A stretch of 44,607 nt of DNA. Source: JAWLDB01 sp041686915. Lineage in GTDB: Bacteria > Bacillota > UBA994 > UBA5500. Below the pieces are notes generated by a model that was not told the origin of the DNA, made no database searches, and saw nothing but the letters and a program-made list of their open reading frames with translations. The translations under genes and the position numbers were made by a program. The stretch lies in the NCBI GenBank assembly GCA_041686915.1, contig JAWLDB010000007.1:1-44607 (forward strand). Reading direction: 5' to 3'. The stretch's first letter is position 1, and each line of letters begins with the position of its first letter. Below, in pieces: positions 40,582-44,607 of this stretch.

Positions 40582-41460
40582 GTGGCTATCGGGCTAATTC
40601 CCAATTTAGGTAAAGAGACGGCTCTCACTGTCTGCCATGAACTGATGGGATGGCTGGAAGGCAGGGGCGAACAGGTGCTTCTGACCAGGGAAGCTGCAGT
40701 GGCGGTTGGGCGTGCTGAGCTTGCCGTTGAAGACGAGGAAATGGCACGGGCTAGTCGCCTGATTGCAGTTCTCGGTGGGGATGGCACCTTGCTCAGCGTA
40801 GCTCGCAGGTGGCCGTTCTGGGGTGTGCCGGTGCTCGGCATTAATCTGGGCCACCTTGGCTTTTTGACGGAAATAGAGTGCAATGATTTGTATGTCGGCA
40901 TGGAGCGGGTGCTTGATGGCGACTATTTCGTGCAGGAGCGGATGATGCTGCGGGCGATTGTGCGTCGCGGTCAACGTACAGTAAACGAGCTCTATGGTTT
41001 AAATGACGTTGTGATCACCAAAGGAGCATTCAGTCGGATGCTGCATCTGGATGTTCATATTGAGCAGCAGTATTTTGATACTATTCCTTGTGACGGGGTG
41101 GTTATTGCCACTCCGACTGGTTCTACAGCTTACAGTCTCTCTGCCGGTGGGCCAATCGTAGATCCCAACATCAATGTGATGCTTTTAACACCTATTTGCG
41201 CACACAGCCTGCAATCCAGGCCGATGGTGATTTCACCAGAGAACAAGCTGGGGATCGTGGTACACGCTCAGCACGAAGACATTGTGCTTACAATGGACGG
41301 GCAAGAGGCATTTAAGCTTAATCCTGAAGATCGGATTGTCATCAGTAGGGCACCTATGGTGGCCCGGCTGGTTAAACTGCCGCCACGCAGTTTCTTTGAG
41401 GTCCTGCGCAGAAAGTTTAGCGGGCGCAAGTCGCCTTTTAGAGGGCAGGAGGTAGAATAG
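40582..41460 (+). CDS. nadK: NAD kinase
   Basis: 292 residues from GTG 40582, chosen because AAGGGAGGTG lies 7-8 bases upstream; a longer TTG reading (40543) lacks such a site. It phosphorylates NAD to NADP. GGDGTLLSVAR (about 64-74), NLGHLGFLTE, the L-N-D-V-V-I box and TPTGSTAYSLSAGGPIVDP are all present. The recN start codon follows the stop directly. In many relatives argR lies between the two; it is missing here. Confidence 0.96.
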   Translation: MAIGLIPNLGKETALTVCHELMGWLEGRGEQVLLTREAAVAVGRAELAVEDEEMARASRLIAVLGGDGTLLSVARRWPFWGVPVLGINLGHLGFLTEIECNDLYVGMERVLDGDYFVQERMMLRAIVRRGQRTVNELYGLNDVVITKGAFSRMLHLDVHIEQQYFDTIPCDGVVIATPTGSTAYSLSAGGPIVDPNINVMLLTPICAHSLQSRPMVISPENKLGIVVHAQHEDIVLTMDGQEAFKLNPEDRIVISRAPMVARLVKLPPRSFFEVLRRKFSGRKSPFRGQEVE

Positions 41461-43167
41461 ATGCTAGTAAAGCTAATCGTTGAAAATCTTGCTCTCATTG
41501 ACTATCTGGACCTGGATTTTGGTCCGGGCCTGGTTGTAGTCTCTGGTGAGACTGGCGCGGGCAAGTCCTTGATCCTAGACGCACTATCGTTAATTCTGGG
41601 AGACAGATCTACCAGCGATTTCGTGCGCGCTGGTTGTGACAAAGCGACAGTGCAGGCAGTGTTTGAAGACGTAAGCCTGCCAGAGGAGTACAGCCACATG
41701 CTGGAAGATGGGCAACTGATCATCGCCCGTGAGGTTAGCAAAAGCGGACGGAGCGTGGCCAGGGTCAATGGTCAGCTGGTGACTATCGGCACACTGCGCG
41801 ACCTTGGGGCCCATCTGATAGACTTGCACGGACAGCATGAACATCAATCACTGCTAAAAGTCGACAAGCATAGGCAACTACTGGACGAATTCGCTGGGGA
41901 GGCAGCTGCGAAACTGTTACAGGATGTAGCTGAGTTGGCTGCTAACTACCGCAGCCTGCACAAAGAACTGAGCGCTTTGGCTGGCGACGACCGGGAACGT
42001 GAACGCCTGCTCGATATGCTTAGGTTCCAACAGGAAGAAATCGCAGCAGCTCGCTTGCGCCCACAGGAAGAGGAGCAGCTACTTAGCGAGCGCAAGCTGC
42101 TGGCCAATTTCGAAAAACTGCACGGCGCGGTGTCCAAGGCATATGAAATGCTATACAGCGGACGGAACCGGCAACAGTCAGCTATTGATCTTCTGGGAGA
42201 AGCAGCCCAGGAACTGGCTGCCGCTTCGCGTTTTGATGATAAGCTAACGAGCCTCAGCGAGGCTTTGTCCAGCGCGCTGTATGCCATTGAGGACGTCGCT
42301 CACAGCCTGCGCGATTACCAGGAAGGTTTATCCTTCGAGCCAGATCAGTTGGAACGAGTAGAAAAGCGGCTTGATCAGATAACCAAGCTTAAACGAAAGT
42401 ATGGCGAAACTGTCGAAGGAATTATTCGCTACGCTGAAAACCTCCAAAATGAGGTCAGTCGCATTGAAAACAGCGCGGAGCTTGCAGCAAAACTGCAAAG
42501 ACAGCGCGAGCAGAGGCTCGTTCAATACAGTGAAAAATCTCGTGAGCTATCGCAACTGCGCAAGCAAGTGAGTGGAAGCTTAGAAGCTAGCCTGTCCAAA
42601 CAGTTCACGGATTTAGGCTTGAAGCATGCCAGGCTGCAAGTTCGGGTAGACTACGAGTCAAACAGAGAGCCTAGAAGCTCTGGAGTAGATGAAGTTGAGT
42701 TCTTATTTTCAGCCAATCCTGGCGAACAGCCTCGTCCGTTGGCGAAAGTCGCATCAGGTGGTGAAATGTCCAGGTTGATGTTGGCAATGAAAACCGTGCT
42801 CAGCGCTCATGACGACATAGGCACAATGGTTTTTGATGAAATCGACGCCGGGCTCGGTGGAAGGATTGCCCACGCAGTCGGCGAAAAACTCTGTCAGTTG
42901 GCGCTGTCGCACCAGATCATCTGCATCTCACACCTTGCGAGCATTGCTGCCCTGGCTGATCAACACCTGGCAATCGCCAAGGAAGTAGTAGACGGTCAGA
43001 CATACACACGGGTGTGCTGTCTAGGCGACGAAGAACGGATTCAAGAGCTGACCAGAATGTTGGCAGGAGATGATAGTTCAATAGCTCGCCAGCATGCGCG
43101 GGAACTGTTGGAACAGTCTGCTGTCGCCAAGCAGGCAGCAGCCGGCTCATATTGGTCAAGAGCATAA
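41461..43167 (+). CDS. recN: DNA repair protein RecN
   Basis: 568 residues; an SMC-like ATPase acting early in double-strand break repair. Walker A GETGAGKSLILDALS (about 29-43), long coiled coils (about 150-370), the signature VASGGEMSRLMLAMK (about 433-447) and Walker B MVFDEIDAGLGGRIA (about 459-473) are in order. ATG 41461 follows the nadK stop immediately, with GGAGGT inside the nadK end. Family length typical. Confidence 0.97.
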   Translation: MLVKLIVENLALIDYLDLDFGPGLVVVSGETGAGKSLILDALSLILGDRSTSDFVRAGCDKATVQAVFEDVSLPEEYSHMLEDGQLIIAREVSKSGRSVARVNGQLVTIGTLRDLGAHLIDLHGQHEHQSLLKVDKHRQLLDEFAGEAAAKLLQDVAELAANYRSLHKELSALAGDDRERERLLDMLRFQQEEIAAARLRPQEEEQLLSERKLLANFEKLHGAVSKAYEMLYSGRNRQQSAIDLLGEAAQELAAASRFDDKLTSLSEALSSALYAIEDVAHSLRDYQEGLSFEPDQLERVEKRLDQITKLKRKYGETVEGIIRYAENLQNEVSRIENSAELAAKLQRQREQRLVQYSEKSRELSQLRKQVSGSLEASLSKQFTDLGLKHARLQVRVDYESNREPRSSGVDEVEFLFSANPGEQPRPLAKVASGGEMSRLMLAMKTVLSAHDDIGTMVFDEIDAGLGGRIAHAVGEKLCQLALSHQIICISHLASIAALADQHLAIAKEVVDGQTYTRVCCLGDEERIQELTRMLAGDDSSIARQHARELLEQSAVAKQAAAGSYWSRA

Positions 43168-43270
43168 AAATCCGACGTTTGTGTCTGCGCAAATGCAAGT
43201 ATGACTTTAATAAACTTACAGTATAGCCAAATAACACTGCAGCCTTATGTCAACTAAACCGCATAGCAAT

Positions 43271-43335
43271 GTAGAACCGAGGTTATCTTAAAAACAGAAC
43301 GTGAGTTCTGGACCTGCCTTGGTTCTACTTTTTTT
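43271..43335 (+). terminator. Composite terminator or attenuator between recN and spoIVB
   Basis: An outer 12 bp stem GTAGAACCGAGG (43271-43282) / CCTTGGTTCTAC (43317-43328, one G-T pair) encloses an inner hairpin CAGAAC-GTGA-GTTCTG (43295-43310). Seven T follow. It lies about 100 bases after recN and about 80 before spoIVB. It may end the recN transcript or control spoIVB. Confidence 0.75.
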
Positions 43336-43417
43336 GTCTTTTATTGGCACCCAGAAAGGGGATTGTTGCCAGGCACGGTCGGGCAATCTCCAAAAACAGA
43401 GGAGGTGGTTCACCGGC

Positions 43418-44607
43418 ATGGGCAGAAGACAGTGGGCTGGTGTCCTGCTGGCACTATCAATAGTGGCTTTTTGCTTTACGCCTTATTTTAACAACTGGGT
43501 TAACTTTCCCAGTGAAGTGCGTATCATGGCCGGATCACACTATCAGCTGAAAATGCCGTTGCCCGTCGGCATGACTGTCAAGGCGGACACAGCAGGGCTA
43601 ACGATGAATGAGAAGGAAGTTCCGCCCGAAAAGCTGCTAGTTGAACGGGGAAACTGCGCCTTATTCTCCGATGAACCAGGGCAAGTCAGCTTGGAGTTTC
43701 GTTTGTTTGGCCTGCTTCCGCTGAAGAAGTTGAATGTGCAGGTGGTTCCACCTATTGAGGTGGTTCCAAGCGGCCAATCAGTTGGAGTGACAATCAGGGC
43801 CACAACCATGGTTGTCGGGTATGCTTCTGTGAAATCAGAGCAGGGTACAACACAGCCTGCCAAGCAAGCAGGTTTTAGGTTAGGTGACCTGATTCTACAG
43901 ATCAACGGCAGGAAGGACCCGACTGTAAATGTGGTTGCTGAGGAAATTGCACGTAGCGGAAGCGCCGGTCAAGAGGTGACTTTTGTGGTGAGACGCGAAG
44001 GGCAACAACACAAAATCATGATAAAGCCGGTTTTGTGCTCAGACTCGGGGCGATTCAGAATTGGGCTCTATGTGCGGGATGATGCTGCAGGTGTAGGAAC
44101 ACTGACGTTTGTAGACAGGCAAAGTGGTGTTTTTGGCGCTCTTGGGCACGTCATCTCTGATGTAGATACCAATCAACCTCTGGTAATCGAAGACGGACGT
44201 ATTATGCGTTCCCGGGTAACTTCCATCGATCAAGGTCGCACGGGACATCCAGGTGAAAAGCGTAGTATCATTGTTGACGAGCACAAAGTAGTTGGACGGT
44301 TTCAGACCAATACCGACATTGGCATCTATGGGGAAATGTGCGAGGATATCACCGGAACCACGGCGGCTATGCCGGTTGCGATGGTTGACCAGGTAGAGGT
44401 TGGGCCGGCTCAGATTTGGACCGTCATCAACGGTGAGACGGTTGAGACTTTTGACATCGAAATCATCAGGGTAATAAAGCAGTACTCTCCAGGCAGCAAG
44501 GGACTGGTTATTAAGGTAACGGACCCAAAACTGCTGAAAGAGACCGGTGGCATCGTCCAAGGAATGTCCGGAAGTCCTATTCTGCAGAACGGACATTTGG
44601 TTGGAGC
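43418..44607 (+). CDS. spoIVB: SpoIVB peptidase (S55), 3' end cut by window
   Basis: The frame stays open from ATG 43418 (RBS GAGGAGGTGG) to the window end, giving the first ~396 residues. SpoIVB is a secreted forespore serine protease that triggers pro-sigma-K processing. A signal anchor (about 7-25) is followed by a PDZ domain (about 120-200, AGFRLGDLILQINGRKD). The S55 catalytic core has His near 244 in FGALGHVISD and Ser near 384 in VQGMSGSPI. Both active residues are kept. Only the final stretch lies outside. The spo0A gene usually comes next, beyond the window. Confidence 0.96.
   Translation, partial: MGRRQWAGVLLALSIVAFCFTPYFNNWVNFPSEVRIMAGSHYQLKMPLPVGMTVKADTAGLTMNEKEVPPEKLLVERGNCALFSDEPGQVSLEFRLFGLLPLKKLNVQVVPPIEVVPSGQSVGVTIRATTMVVGYASVKSEQGTTQPAKQAGFRLGDLILQINGRKDPTVNVVAEEIARSGSAGQEVTFVVRREGQQHKIMIKPVLCSDSGRFRIGLYVRDDAAGVGTLTFVDRQSGVFGALGHVISDVDTNQPLVIEDGRIMRSRVTSIDQGRTGHPGEKRSIIVDEHKVVGRFQTNTDIGIYGEMCEDITGTTAAMPVAMVDQVEVGPAQIWTVINGETVETFDIEIIRVIKQYSPGSKGLVIKVTDPKLLKETGGIVQGMSGSPILQNGHLVG

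Noticed and set aside
44039..44596. 185-codon minus-strand frame at the window end
   Set aside because: It is the antisense of spoIVB, whose plus-strand frame is open to the window end and holds the S55 catalytic residues.

Overview
This 44.6 kb window reads as chromosomal DNA of an anaerobic, endospore-forming member of the Bacillota, most likely of the Clostridia/Peptococcaceae-like grade. The evidence is a complete spoIIIAA-AH operon, a spoIVB start, the DXP isoprenoid gene dxs, a Rex redox repressor, a trimeric [FeFe]-hydrogenase and a putative sensory [FeFe]-hydrogenase. GTG and especially TTG starts with strong ribosome binding sites are common. I do not name a species. No rRNA, tRNA, CRISPR array, prophage or transposase gene was recognised.

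Layout. (1) 1-5670: the end of a chemotaxis receptor, a YkuS-like protein, an M14 carboxypeptidase, aroQ, an M24 aminopeptidase, efp behind its own promoter, and an enlarged class II aldolase-like protein. (2) 5729-14603: a redox/hydrogen block. It holds rex, a promoter region with three Rex-like palindromes, a cysteine-less HndB-like protein, hydB, hydA, hydC, a small thioredoxin-like ferredoxin, a HydS-type hydrogenase with a PAS domain, and a SpoIIE-type PP2C phosphatase. Five copies of a ~50 bp GGGGACA...TGTCCCC palindromic repeat flank hydC. (3) 14604-17059: a structured leader/promoter region and a membrane glycosyltransferase with a large insertion. (4) 17109-26353: mixed housekeeping and unknown genes on both strands, including cobO, an alpha/beta hydrolase, an AbrB-like membrane protein, an M42 peptidase, a HAD phosphatase, a flavin reductase, an ATP-grasp-like protein and a zinc-ribbon protein. 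(5) 26400-26758: a gene-free stretch packed with palindromes. (6) 26759-44607: a conserved Firmicute block of spoIIIAA-AH, asp23-amaP-DUF2273, nusB, a tsaD paralogue, xseAB, ispA, a DUF212 gene, dxs, tlyA, nadK, recN and a 3'-truncated spoIVB.

How the genes may work together. Rex senses NADH/NAD+ and probably controls the hydABC promoter, whose product would interconvert H2, NAD(H) and ferredoxin. Directly downstream, the 2Fe-2S protein, the HydS-type protein and the PP2C phosphatase overlap or abut. They look like a hydrogen- or redox-sensing relay that feeds protein dephosphorylation. That second layer is inferred from domain content and gene order. The least explained items are the Cys-free HndB homologue, the conserved-looking C-terminal domain of the phosphatase, the repeats around hydC, the glycosyltransferase insertion with its leader, and the palindrome cluster upstream of spoIIIAA.
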